DNA from: Sipunculus nudus
Lineage: Eukaryota; Annelida; Sipuncula; Golfingiida; Sipunculidae
Direction of reading: 5' to 3'
Assembly: GCA_026874595.1 (NCBI GenBank)
Contig: CM049321.1
Coordinates: forward strand, 12,043,979 to 12,107,978
Length of the DNA stretch: 64,000 nucleotides
The notes beneath the pieces are model-generated. The model saw nothing but the letters and a program-made list of their open reading frames with translations. It was not told the DNA's origin and did not search any database. The position numbers and the translations under genes are program-made. Shown here one piece after another: positions 24,189-35,949 of the stretch; position 1 is the stretch's first letter; each line of letters opens with the position of its first letter.

Positions 24189-24599
24189 CATATTAAAATG
24201 TATGCATACACAACTGCCACTATTTACGATTTTTCCACTCATTCAGTGTTTCCTTAGGTCCTTGTATTTTCCGTACATAATAGTTAATATATATAACAGT
24301 CGTTATGTAATTGTGTTACTTAATGTAATGCAAACCCTTGCGAATTGGAAATCGCGAAAATTTAACAACGCGAATATGAAGCCATCCACACGATATTATG
24401 CTTCTTAGGTCATACTAAGTGTCGTTTTGACCAGATTTTGTTGGACTAAAATTTGATCGTTTCGACATGATTTGTCGGTCTCACATTTGACGATGTACCA
24501 ACCAATGTGTTGATGCTGTGACTAAATTCCAACGTGGCACCAGTTCCTTTGACAAAGTAGTGCTCTGTGATTTTATATAGTCAAAATAATATCTGGTTC

Positions 24600-24822
24600 A
24601 GGAAAGAGACTCTTTACTGCAGGGACGGTTCTGGGATTTTAGAAAAGGAGGAGTCCAACACGGGAGGACTAATGACAAAACAAATGAAAGATCCCCAAGT
24701 CCGGAAAAGGTTCCAGGCCGCAAAACTTGGCGGCTGAAGAAAGGGGATCGATCTAGACCCCATGACCTCCATCCCCCCCCCCCCCCAAACCCTAAACCCA
24801 CCTTGGATCCGCTCTTATATAT
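24600..24822. mobile_element. GGATCC-ended element (cgg..ggatt/ggatccgc), copy 1
   Basis: It shares 'tagaaaa(a)ggag', 'gtcca..ggaggactaatga', 'tccgg..ctggaaaagg', a long C run and the end 'ttggatccgctc' with 34444-34655. A C13 run lies at about 24774-24786. Confidence 0.65.
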
Positions 24823-25379
24823 ACGGGACATGAAATGAAATGGGATTTTTAATCATTTCCCGAGAGGAGAGAAACCATGTTTACTTCGTGTAAATGTGTG
24901 CCTAACTCTTATACTAGACTCCATATATATCCAGTTCCTATTCTTTGTTAATATCTATACCCTTGCCCTCGTTCACTCTGAGTGAGTTGGGACGGGGTGG
25001 GGGTGGGGGTTGGGGGGTGGGGTGGGGTGGTTATGAATACACTTGTAAACATTACGGGTGTGGATGTACGTTTTAAATTTCCAGCACAACTTTATAAAAC
25101 AACAACAGTCAAAAAGCGATATGCTGGGACACAGGGTTACATTGTTATCATCTCCGCGAAACGTACGAGGCTAATCTAAAAGACCCCAAATTATTTAAAA
25201 TGTGCTTGTCATAAAGTAGTGTTCAACTGGCAAAGCTGATCTGAGATCGGTAAATTTACATATAACTGTAAACTTCTAACACGTATGAAGTGCGAATGTT
25301 TCTTAGTAAATTTATAGATATAATTTCTTCATTTAACCAGGACTAGACGAAATATTAATGTACATTTATAAATAGTGTA

Positions 25380-25514
25380 ACACTCAAGCCGGTCGTGGTT
25401 CAGACAAAAGCACGGGATTCTTCATGCTGAAATTCTGAGAGCGTGAGCATTTTCTCGCTGTGCCGCAGCGATCTTAGCGACGTCTGTTGCTGACTGTAAA
25501 AACTATCAGTCCTG
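25380..25514 (-). repeat. Inverted dispersed repeat, partner of 21718-21846
   Basis: The reverse complement reads ctgatagtttttacagtcag, then cgctaagatcgctgcggcac, cgagaaaa and cttttgtctgaaccacgacc. The motif order matches the plus-strand copy throughout. Confidence 0.7.
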
Positions 25515-25959
25515 CATCCAGGCTGGTGCAAAATGTTTAATGAAACGAAATGCATCACTGGACATTATATACATATACTTTAAAGTTAGAAAGAAATGCA
25601 AAAGTCTTGTTTTTTTTTTTTTTTTTTTATCCTATTTTTATTTCAGCTTTCCATATGGAAATGCAGGGGCTTGTATCGCTTTGCATTTCTTATGGATGTT
25701 AACTTTGTAATAAAACAACAATGTATTTGTGGCGGTCCCCTTCTTCCTACTATACGTCTCCCCATTATGAGCGCTGTTTTGAGCATAAGCGTGCTAACAC
25801 AAAATATCATGTGAGCAGATTCACATGTTGATTTGCTATTCCCCGAGCGCTCATTAGCACAGCTGCTACTAGTTTTTCTCTCCTCCAGTAGATGGCGGTA
25901 TCCATCCATGCGAATTCTTCAGTTTATTCAGAAAATACTCTTGGCTTTACAGTACTAGA

Positions 25960-26214
25960 AACTCGAATTACCGTATCGTTTTCCCTCGAAAATTGGTTTT
26001 TCCAGAAATTTAAATTGAGGAACCGAAATGTACTGGAACCTTGATATGCTCTCATCAGTCACTGTAAATAAGTCTCTATAGTAACGTAATCCGTAACCGG
26101 CCTCCAATTCGGGTATATGTAATACTAATGAATGATGTACCTCGCATTTCCGAAACCTCAAATATCCGAAAAAAATGTTGGCCCCCAGACTATTCGGAAT
26201 TTGAGGTTCCACTA
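25960..26214. mobile_element. Tigger/pogo-like element fragment
   Basis: The right end 'ttcggaatttgaggttccac' followed by tata reads, reversed, as a CAGTGGAACCTC-type terminus. Subterminal phrases (cctcgcatttccgaaacctc, aaatatccg; also 'aaattgaggaaccg' near 26012) repeat it. No transposase frame survives. Confidence 0.5.
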
Positions 26215-26224
26215 TATATTTAAG

Positions 26225-26242
26225 CCCCCCCCCCCCCCCCCC
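26225..26242. repeat. Poly-C tract
   Basis: About 18 consecutive C bases at the edge of the Tigger-like fragment. Confidence 0.9.
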
Positions 26243-26360
26243 GTAGAGAGGGGAGGCCAATGGGGGTCGATGAGTTTATATTTATATCAATATTTGAGTG
26301 ATTATTTTTTGCGCTTGGACTTTCTTGATCCCCTAAGGGCAATTTCATCGATTAGATTTT

Positions 26361-26761
26361 GTGCCCCGCTTCCCCGGGACAGGGAACATTGATTTGGGTT
26401 TGTCTGTCTGTCCATATGTCTGTCTGTCTGCCGTCCGTCACGTTTTCTTTTCAATGAGATAATTTTCCTAAATATTATCCGATTTCATTCAAATTTTGGT
26501 CAGTGATTGCTCTCATGCATTCCTTGGTTTGGATTGGTTTCGAGTGTCTGTCTACAAATTTATTCTCACAAGCTCAACAAAACAAACAATTTAGTTCCCA
26601 TTTCACAACCAAAAATTATGACATGTAGAGACATCTTCAGAGGCATTGAATACTAAAAACACAGCCACTATGACATGTGGAGACATCTTCAGGCGAAAAT
26701 AAAAACTAAAACATATTGATAGGGCAAGCATGAAGGACAACAAGAGGCGGAAGCGGGGCAC
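26361..26761. mobile_element. Short element with exact 13-bp terminal inverted repeats
   Basis: GTGCCCCGCTTCC (26361-26373) is exactly repeated in reverse as GGAAGCGGGGCAC (26749-26761). Inside is a TGTCTGTCTGTC/CCGTCCGTCAC stretch and a duplicated 'atgacatgtagagacatcttcag' phrase (about 26616 and 26667). There is no transposase. Confidence 0.7.
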
Positions 26762-27429
26762 ATAAATTCCACGAATTTGCTTGTTTGTCTTTCTTCTATG
26801 GATGTTTGCGTCAGCTTTCCACCATGCCGGACTCTCAAAACCTGTACGCTGGGCACAGTATTAGACATAGTTGACAGATTTGAAGGTGATATTTAGTGTT
26901 GACCTTAAGCTAATCTTAAAGCTATAACATAGCATATCTGAGATGTCGCTATTAGTGCTAACTTGAATGCAGGGGGGGGGGGGATGTTGAAGGGGGTGAG
27001 GTGGTAATAAAGGAGGGTGGGGGATTATCGCTCGGTTCTGTCCCTTTTTGCGTTAGATCTCCAGCTATTTCGCCAAAACTGTAACAGTCAAAGTAACAGA
27101 CACAGGTAATATATTTGTACCTGATATTTGTTTTGGGCCTATATATATATTTCTAATTATTAATATATTTGCTTTTAAACATATATATATATTATTCAGT
27201 AAAAATAGCAGGGGGAATGATTACTTTTACCCTTGGTAAAAAGTGAGGGAGATATATACCCCCACCCCTTTGGATTGACGCCCCTTGTGGAGGGGTTAGA
27301 GGGATGGGTTTGGGGGTGAAGGGTGGTCGGAGGGGCGATGGAGGCTTACCTTGCGACAGCTCGGCGAATCCAGACATCTACAGCCAGTTATATATTTGAT
27401 TACGCATGTAATGTTAATGACCTTAGAAA

Positions 27430-27760
27430 ATGCTAGGAATTCAGTCATTAGAAGAGCGACAAAAATACTTCACCTGCCAGTTGGTTAACAAGTGTTTTAA
27501 AAATCATTGCCCCTCATCATATCTTACCAATTCACCAATGTATGCAGTGTCAACACGTCTTGCACTTGGTCACACTCGGCGGTGTACTCTGTTTACCGAT
27601 GACCCGGACAGACTATATAAGACATACATTTAAATTCATGGGTCCTAAATTGTGGAATAGTCTACCAACAGAGCCAAAAAAGAGCTCCTTCCCTATACAT
27701 ATTCAGGTAACGTCACAGGCATTTGATATACAGACGACAACTAGCGGACATGTGACATTT
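27430..27760 (+). pseudogene. LINE reverse-transcriptase C-terminal remnant, frameshifted
   Basis: One frame (27430-27633) reads LEERQKYFTCQLVNKCFKNH with 'SYLTN' after it. The next frame (to about 27760) reads HTFKFMGPKLWNSLPTEPKK. 'YKCLxxxxPxYL..' followed by 'GxxLWNSLP' is the conserved tail of CR1/L2/Jockey-type reverse transcriptases. The two halves lie in different frames, with a shift near 27600-27640, and no endonuclease or catalytic YADD region is present. It is a dead fragment. A Tigger-like end follows at once. Confidence 0.75.
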
Positions 27761-27789
27761 AGATTTTTTTTGTGTGAAATCATCTGATT

Positions 27790-27945
27790 TTGTAATACCT
27801 GTCTTTTAAGACCATCCTTGAGAGATCGGAAAACATCACATTGATATATCAGACCTATCTAATAAGACCACCTGTGAATTAAGATCACTTATGGCAAGTC
27901 CCAAAGGTGGTCCCCTAAAACAGGTTTCACTGTATTGTGTTATAC
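27790..27945. mobile_element. Tigger/pogo-like terminal fragment
   Basis: Repeated phrases 'taagaccacc' and 'tggtcccctaaaacaggttt' followed by cactgta read in reverse as TACAGTGAAACCTGttt, a typical Tigger-type end. Only the right end is present. Confidence 0.5.
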
Positions 27946-28504
27946 ATGCATGTACTCGCTTTTATCTCATTTCATTGTTGTTTTATAACAGTTGACCTTT
28001 TAACAAGGGCATGGTGGAAGATAAGGTTTGAAAATGTCACCCTGTATAAATATTTGCTAATAAATTAATAGTTAGAACATGGTTTAGCAAGTGAATGCGC
28101 ATTCTCCTTTTGAGCTTCACCGTTGGGCTGAAACGGGGGGCAATTTTTTCTCAAGTACGCGAAAGGTACTACACGATTTGGACTTGAGTAATCGAAAATT
28201 AGTAATTGAATGTTCTTTTCTAATATGACGAATGTGCTGCTAAGACTCGGAAGTTGTGTATAACAATTTAATTTAAAGTGAAAAGGGGTGCAGTGTCACC
28301 TCAGTGTAAAAGAATCCTTAGTTTATATTGGTCACAAGGCAAGTTAGAACCGCAGATATTTTTTTATACCCGCATGAATAACTGCTTACAAGTTTAAAAT
28401 ACAGGCCTCTATGAGTATCCGAGTCTTGCTTTCCAACTCAAGTATTCGGTTAGGATAACTCGGACATGAGTATTCGGATACACTAGTCAGCTCTACATTA
28501 CTGG

Positions 28505-28720
28505 AGGGTACTCACATTAAGAATCCTACTCTAATCTGATGATTTGGGGGTGGTCCAATAAAGCGTTATTCTACTATAAACTTTCCCGAAGCCAAACTTT
28601 CTCAACATTAGACATTCGCCCAGGCGCTCTCTCATGGGAATAGATCCGTTTTAAATTCCCACGTCGTTAACATACCCTGACAGGTTTACTTCTCTCAGTT
28701 TCTTGAAGCCGCTAATAGGG
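28505..28720 (+). repeat. Dispersed repeat, family shared with 10735-10990
   Basis: It contains the matching gaatcctactctaatctgat, tggtccaataaa and gcgttat phrases and later cctgacaggttta. No open frame is supported. Confidence 0.5.
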
Positions 28721-28810
28721 CGCCATTCTGCATTGACACCATACCCGGTTGTCACAGGTCGCATTCCTAGACCTACCGGTCAATACCTGAGTACTTTTTT
28801 CTACACCCCC

Positions 28811-29090
28811 TGACTCACATTGTTACAAAGACAAGTTATTCAGGGGAAAATATTGGGCCGATCCCGGATTCGAACCCATGTCGGTGGCGCATTAGTCCGG
28901 CGTACCAACCGCTTCGCTAGCAAAGTTCGGTCCTCTTTTGTGTCACCTCGTAACACACCCCCTCTTAAGAGCGTTCCGCTATCAGAACAAGAAAATTATC
29001 CCAGGAGTCACGCTTTGGTGAGCTTATTCCCTGGGCCACAAAGTTTACCGTCACGTTGGACGAGCCCCCATTTAAAACTTCTCTACATAT
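28811..29090 (+). repeat. Modular repeat, module order A-B
   Basis: Module A: acaagttattcaggggaaaa, tattgggccgatcccg, attcgaaccc..gtcggtggcgca and gtccggcgta. Module B: agttcggtcc, acaccccctcttaagagcg, tatcccaggagtcac and gacgagcccccatt. The same modules occur at 41936-42290 as B-A-B. The GATTCGAACCC phrase resembles a reversed or degenerate polymerase III B box, so a SINE-like origin is possible. Confidence 0.7.
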
Positions 29091-29503
29091 CAGGGTTCAC
29101 ACGTGGGCCGGCCCCGCTAGGCCAGGCGAGAAAGCCCTAGACTAGCATGACCGCCGTTTACACGTGAGACCCCACGCGTGGGCCGGGCTGTGCCGTCATA
29201 GCAACAGACAGCGCTAGCGCTGAACAAACACACTGCTGCATAAAATAAAAGAGATATCTATAACAACATACACACTATGAATATTAATGAATTTAGTCAA
29301 CTCTGCATTCTAAACAGTGGAATAGTTAGAACGATCTATTATGTGACACTGAAGCAATGAAACTTTGGTTAAAACACGAAGCTATAAATATATGCAATAT
29401 ATTGTCTGTGGGGGACATCAGCATGATGAATAATGACGTCATGGTCGAACATGCTTACGTCATTGTCGTGAAGGCTCACCAGTTATCAGTATTAATAAAT
29501 TTG

Positions 29504-29506
<3 letters not shown>

Positions 29507-29551
<45 letters not shown>
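29507..29551. repeat. (TA)n microsatellite
   Basis: Pure TA run of about 22 units. Confidence 0.97.
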
Positions 29552-29553
<2 letters not shown>

Positions 29554-31400
29554 TTAAATATAAAGTATATACATAGGCGGAGTTCAACGACCATATAAGC
29601 AAGGCAATGACAATAAGCAAGGGGTGATATTATATTTAGGAAATAAAAAAATATATGTGGCTTCTTCATTATGTGGGCATTATGGAATAAAACATCTCAT
29701 TTGCTGAAATTTTTGGTCAAATGGCTGTGGTACGGATTACTAGGCCTTGATACAAAGGTATCTTAAATTTTATTAAATAAAATGAAAAATATAAAAATTA
29801 CTCACATTTGCTTTATTCCATCGGTAATTTATAACTTATGACAAACTGTTATTACCCAGGGCTTATAATTTGCTCTTATTTACATAATCACAAAGTCAAA
29901 ATATGTACTGGATTCAGAAAATTGTCTGAAGATGGATCCTTAGTCTATGAGATGTTATTATTGAGCTTTCTGAATTAAGCTCTCTATATCGTTATTATTA
30001 TGTGCTCTGGCAAAACAAGTACCGGTATAAGAATAATTCAGGTGTAAGGTCCATTTGACATTCTTCGGTTCTAGAGATATTTACGATATATTCTTTTGTC
30101 TTTCAGGAACTTGAGGGAGTAGAATTTTTAATATAAAACGCCCTAACTGCTATGCTATCCAGATTGTATGAAAATCAAATGCAAACGCTATAAAATTTTC
30201 TAAATGCAAGTGCAAATTAATACCCTTTGCTTTGTTTCCCGGGGGACGATTACATACCCAGGACCTGCAGGTGTATTAGACACCGGGCCTGGGTGACACC
30301 AGGATATAAAAAACATTGACGCCCCTGGTTTTTCCTCTGCTCTGCATGTGTATTGTGCCAGCCCGTCACCTTCTGTAGCTCAGAACAGACGATACATTCG
30401 TCAATTCATTATATGTATTTGAAAATGATAACTGAACTTTATGAGACACACTGGGATAATCCATTAAGAGGAAGAATAATAAGAGGAGATCTTAATTCCT
30501 TGTACTTTGAGAACTGTTTCCTGGTCTACATAAAGAGAGAATCAGAGATTGTTTATTTGAATTTTAAGGGGACAATATAACCCTTAGTTATTTATATTTG
30601 TTCCTGAAAATATAAAAGATGTATAGTTAAACAACAGGGGGCCTTACAGGGACGTATTTCCAGGACCTATTATCATATACGTGTTTGGGGCACCGGGAAA
30701 GTTTTTCCTATCGAGCGTGTGGCGACATGTGATACATCAAACTCAAGCTCAACGCCTGCACTTTTATTTTGTTCTAGGAAAACATGGGGTTGCACATATC
30801 ATTTTCACGTATTATGGCATCTTTTACAACAGATGTCGCCACTTGTCAAGCTTTTCACAGAAACACATATACAACTTTCAATCCTCTCCAACAAGACCAA
30901 AAAAAGGGCCACCCCTGCCATTTTGTTTATTTATTAAATTTCTCCCATCACCCATGCACCTGCTATAAATAATAAATAAACCCTCAAATATTTTTGCCTA
31001 AAATTTCTTGCTGCCCTACAATTTATAATGCCAGCTGACTCTTGATGCGAACAATGGGCCGACCTTGACCTGACCCGGAAACAGGTCACTCAAACCTACA
31101 CAGTAATAGCATGCACACACATACTTACATAGTTAATCTGACCAACTCTTTGTCACTCTATGTGCTTTTATAAGATTTGTTTGACAATTAATATTTTCTA
31201 TGTCAATGCAGTTTTAATTTTTCGGTTTATAAAAAAATCTGAAATAATACTTTTAATTATTTTATGAAACACAATTGGCTTTTTTGCCTAATAAATAAAA
31301 AATATAACAAAGATAATCAATTTTATAAAACCTTTAGAAACAGTTTTCATACGACAGCAGGATATCTGAGTCTCGGTATCAGAGTTTGAGATTAATGGAA
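29552..31400. other. Intergenic AT-rich stretch
   Basis: Apart from a SINE fragment at 30240-30320 I see no gene here. Frames at 30353-30580 and 30681-30968 have no recognisable motif, and overlapping alternatives are open, so I do not call them. Confidence 0.5.
30240..30320 (+). mobile_element. Internal fragment of the 45371-type SINE
   Basis: The phrase caggtgtattagacaccggg, then cctgggtgacaccaggatat and aaaa aligns with 45563-45606 (caggtgcagtagtcaccggg, then cctggttaacgccaggatataaaa). Confidence 0.6.
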
Positions 31401-31626
31401 AGTCGACTTCAGAGAACATCACCTACTAAGCCGCGGCGTGTTTTCAAGAACTATTAATTTCCGTTCAAGAAAGTGTGACCGGAAACAATCGTCTATTATG
31501 TCGATTCGCAAAGTGAAAGACCAGGTGCTTGGATTCAGTGTGTCAATCATCCATACCTTGCATTCTAATTCTTGCTATTTTGCCAAGTTACCATGTTTCC
31601 TGTCAAACTCTACGTTTTCTCTGCAG

Positions 31627-31830
31627 GTTTGGCGTGATAACGTCTTCCCAGCGCTCGCTAAGACAGAGTTCATTAAATGGCAATCCCATGTACATTTCGA
31701 CGCGCGTCCCGCGCACATAGAGAGAGCCGGAAAATCTCGCGTGAGCAGCGATAGCAGTCGACATGTGTCTCTGGCCCGCTTAGCACAAGTGGAAGAAGTC
31801 AACTGGTGCATTCGATCGAAACTCAAGTAA
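31627..31830 (+). CDS. Unassigned exon-like open stretch
   Basis: A pyrimidine-rich tract ending TCTCTGCAG is followed by an open frame that reads VWRDNVFPALAKTEFIKWQS, continues through an Arg/Ser-rich part and ends CIRSKLK-stop at 31830. Base composition is higher in GC and CpG than the surroundings. I do not recognise a domain. The antisense frame is also open (31575-31826), which weakens the case. It could be a last exon, a pseudogene or a 5' region of an unseen gene. Confidence 0.2.
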   Translation, partial: VWRDNVFPALAKTEFIKWQSHVHFDARPAHIERAGKSRVSSDSSRHVSLARLAQVEEVNWCIRSKLK

Positions 31831-32519
31831 AAAAGAGAAAAGTGTTGGAAACAGAGAGCGAAAATACATGTTACTACTGTACAAGCGGGCCGGCTTGTGT
31901 CTGCGGGCCATCCGTTAGTATCACGTCACGACGTGCGAACGCTAGGCTACCCTAGTGGCAAGGTCTGGGGTTATCACAAGGGGTATACTTTATCACCCCC
32001 AGTCAGGCCAGACAGGGGATACCTCAGTTTATTTCGGGCCAAAAGTGAACGTCTCTCCCAGACAAGGTCTGAATGTAAGAATTTGAGGTTGGCATCCAGA
32101 CACGAAACAGTCATCATTTTGACGTCAATATCAACTTTCGCCATTAATACATCACTCGGTGTCAACCTTTACAATAAACAGCGGGAGGTCTAATGCGCTT
32201 GCGTGATTGTTGTTTGTCGGCTAGTAAGTGCCGTTTTCTTTCAAGATATTTTTTTCTTTACCACAGCGGCTGGTAAAGAGAAGTCTCTTACAAATATGCC
32301 CCCCACCGCGTTCTTTTCGTCACCTCAAACCCATAATAAACACGTATTCCTTCTCAGTAATATCAACAGAGTCATCGGACTTCCACTCTGGTTTCCATAG
32401 ATATCAAAAAAAGAGTAACACACTATTTCGAAAGTGAATATATAGGTTAGGATTATTTGGTCCGGGCTTTTGCGTTTAAACATGTTTTATTCCTACAGTT
32501 CCCTCCGACAAAAAAAAAG

Positions 32520-32523
<4 letters not shown>

Positions 32524-32565
<42 letters not shown>
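32524..32565. repeat. (TA)n microsatellite
   Basis: About 21 TA units; a shorter run lies at 32864-32885. Confidence 0.95.
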
Positions 32566-32566
<1 letters not shown>

Positions 32567-34430
32567 GAGGAGATATCATAAACACCATCAGTTGGTAGTT
32601 GTCCCTTTAAAACTATATCAAGTTTGCCTTTATTCTGGATGTCAAAATATTGAAATCACTTATAATTTGTTTATTTTAAACAATTGTTAAATTGTTATTT
32701 ATATTAACATGCACACCATGTGCATACTAATTTACAATTATAATTTAGTATCAAATATACTTTAGGAATATTCTGATCGATGGAAGGGGACCGTAACGAT
32801 AATTGATCGCTGTGACAAGAATCAATACAATCATCGATGTTCGGACAAGGATTAATGTGTGTGTATATATATATATATATATATAGGAGTGTGTGAAAAA
32901 AAGGATTAGCAAAAAACTGGTTCTTTAGTTTATTCTTAATCCCTATTGCTCTTTAAGTGATACGTCACGGCTTTTGAAAATACATCTAGGATTTTTAAGT
33001 TAAATTCATGTAGTGCAGTGTAAACAAATAGTCTTTAAACAAAGCAATGCGGAACATTTATTCAATAATGTTCTTCTGTTTAATGTCCCATTCAATAAAT
33101 GAAAAGAGTAACATCATTAATTTTTTACAATTCTTTAGATTTATACATTTTATATAGATGATAACGGGCCTCCAATGGTGGCAGTGTTTTAACATTTCCT
33201 ACCCAGCCAGTTTCTATGATTTGTCATAACAGTGGTAAACAATTGCTGGAAATCTCAGGATAGGATATCGTATCATATCAGCCGTTAACTAACCAGTGTT
33301 TACTGCGGGTTTCCGTGACCGCATTCATGAATGGAAGTTGACATCTAACAGGAATTCACGACTGTTAACCACAGGGACCCTTCAGTGAAGGCCACCTCAG
33401 TAGTCCCAACGATCCTCACTTTCATTATTTGACGTCATTAACTATTTCCAGCTTCGCAATTTGCTGTAACGAGCTATATTGCTCATGTTTTGACATATTT
33501 TCCTCGAATGTCTGTCTCTATATGTCGCATGTCGCACAGATTCCCTCAAGCAAAAACACTTGTAAAAATCTATTATGTTAGTGGGCGATATTAGGAGCAT
33601 CAGCGGGTCCCTGCAATTCCTGCATTTCCTTCCGCTTGTAATAACTGTTATTTTTTTAATAACTATACTATTATTTATTGTTATGACGTTGGGTTATCAG
33701 ACGATCAGAAAGGCTTAATATCAACTTGAAACTAAGGATGCAATGCACCTTAAATTTATCGTATCGGCTAATACAGGGGCGTATGGGGGGGGGGTGCATC
33801 TATGGATATGTCTAGTCAGGTATATCGTTCTTATCCAGTCCATGAATGAGTAAATCTGGCATCAAAAGGATCCCAGGCTTGTGAAGCATTCATATTTTAC
33901 ACGGCATGAACATAAGCCATATGATGTCAGCATTTTCAATCTTACACATCTACCAGCAACCAATAAAAGCTGGCCAAAAAATTCAACGCGGCACCACATG
34001 GCCCACATGCATTTAATGCTTAAATGTCACGTGATGAATCACATTATTTCAATTTTACGAAATGCGCAGTCAAAAAAATGTCACGAACATGCATAGGTGC
34101 AATTAGTTTTATAAATCAAAGTTTAAAAGTACATAATCATTTGCATACGTATTATCTCATTTGCATATGCATTTTTATTTAGAATACAATAGTATCCCAG
34201 CAATACCATCCCGACACACGGACTTACTAAATCTCCAGTTCCTTTTTCATAAACGTTCCCATTGCTTTGTGTGTGATGAACCACAGCCCACGAGTGTCTG
34301 TTTATAAAAAAACTGCAAGTTTTTACATTCCAACTTGTGTGCAGGAATAAGCACATGGTTTTAGAACGAGATATTGGCAGATATTATAATATTTTAAGGA
34401 TAATATACTATATATTTCGTGTATATCTTA
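32566..34430. other. Intergenic stretch without recognisable gene
   Basis: AT-rich sequence with scattered short frames and no motif or splice pair I can support. It includes the short TA run at 32864-32885 and a G run near 33786. Confidence 0.4.
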
Positions 34431-34443
34431 CACAACTGCATGG

Positions 34444-34655
34444 TGTGTGAATACAAGGGCGGATCCAGGATTTAGAAAAAGGGAGGGTCCATCCAAGGTG
34501 GACTAATGAAAACCCTAAAAAAAGTCTCCGGCTCTGGAAAAGGGGGGGGGGGGTCCTGACCGCATAGTTGTATCTGAAACCCTTTAAAAAACGTTGTTTC
34601 TGATGAAAAAGTGGGGTCCGCCCCTCCCCCCCCCCCCCCACTCGGATCCGCTTCT
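34444..34655. mobile_element. GGATCC-ended element, copy 2
   Basis: It starts 'gggcggatccaggatttaga' and ends 'actcggatccgcttctg', so the ends are inverted around GCGGATCC. Inside are a G12 run and a C14 run. It matches 24600-24822, and a partial third member is visible reversed at 60955-61020. Confidence 0.7.
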
Positions 34656-34969
34656 GGAATAGGTCACTTAAAGATGCATAGCCTCATGATCTTCTTGACA
34701 TTCAGAAAATGGAATATTCAACTTGACAAAGTCTTCAAACAGTCAACAGTATGGTAGTTATAAGTTCACAGTTAAAAATAACCTGAAGAAGTCCATGCGT
34801 GATAAAAGGGTTTTTTTTAAAGAGGATGAACCTGTTATAGGATAATGAAATATGGTGCCATTACGCCCTATATACTTTGATAGGAATGGTGGCTAATTTC
34901 CTGCACCAGAATTCAATGGCAACAGTACGGATAGTTACCGGCGTGGCTATGAGAGAGGGTTGTATAATG

Positions 34970-35110
34970 GCCCGTCCAAGGCTGTTAGTTTTCTCCGGGC
35001 CCTCTGATTTCCTCCACCCTTACCGACTACCGAGCGCGAAATTCCGAGCCATACAGAGTACCACATTAGTTATTATAACTATTTGTACAATCCTTGAAAA
35101 ATAAATAAAG
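34970..35110 (+). repeat. Retroposon-tail-like fragment
   Basis: 'ggctgttagttttctccggg', then ccctctgatttcctccaccc, and a terminal 'gaaaaataaataaag' resemble 3' ends of dispersed retroposons that I recognise only by pattern. There is no coding capacity. Confidence 0.35.
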
Positions 35111-35589
35111 TTTATATAATAAGTTTAAATCATATGGTTTTATCTTATCAAATTACAACACGCTGGAATATTATTGCATAATAATAAAATAAATAATTAG
35201 TTTATTTAATGTTTATAAGGTATAGCAGGTAAGTAAAATGAAACGGCATCGTGGATATCTTAACGAAAAAACGTGTCGGGCGATAGATCCATGAATTCTA
35301 TTATTACAAACAGAGTCAATTGCGGAATCTTTGAGATTACAGGACTGTGAAATCGGAAACACTTATATCGACCCAATAACTTGTCTTTTAATGTGGCAAT
35401 AATCAGGTTGATTTTGCTAACAAGTCAAACTCGATTTCTTTGTTACCTGAGGTCCAATTAAAATGCTACAATAACATAAAAGAAAGTAAGATGTAATTCT
35501 GTTTCATGTGCATTATTGAGTAATTTTTTTTCACTTTTGATATTTGTTAACAAGTTTTATCAGATCAAATACACAATGATTTTGTAAAT

Positions 35590-35848
35590 CACTTTCAAAT
35601 GCAATCCCCCACGCCGCAGTCGCGGTCCACCAAATGTTTTACTACATGCGTCCTAGACAGAAACCAGCGCGGTCAGCGCATGAATACACCCGCCAAGGTG
35701 TTAGAGCGAACTACATGTGATCCAAGTGCACCACCTCCGCGCGTCATTAAATAATCCGCTAGCCCGTGTTTTGGTGAGCGGTCGGGGCCCTCCGGACCAG
35801 ACGTCATGGGGTAAACGTATACGGCACCGAACGCGTGCACAAACCCGT
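35590..35848 (+). promoter_or_regulatory. Candidate Wnt9 promoter / 5' UTR
   Basis: Immediately upstream of the Wnt start codon the sequence becomes GC- and CpG-richer than its surroundings (for example cccacgccgcagtcgcggtc and ccgcgcgtcatt). No TATA box or initiator is obvious. The role is inferred from position and composition only. Confidence 0.3.
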
Positions 35849-35869
35849 ATGTCACCCCGCCGGGAAAAT

Positions 35870-35949
35870 ATGTCTCGCTGGATTACAGTTTTATTAATTA
35901 TCAGCTGTTTGGCGGTCACAGGGGTGCCTCAGGCGGTGGGCTACTTTGG
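35870..35949 (+). CDS. Wnt9: Wnt9 exon 1 (signal peptide)
   Basis: It encodes [16 protein letters not shown] and a cleavable stretch ending at GYFG. The donor is GTGAGT at 35950. The exon ends on the second base of G27. Confidence 0.85.

Noticed and set aside
28820-29140. 106-codon frame
   Set aside because: It coincides with the modular A-B repeat that recurs without this frame at 41936-42290.
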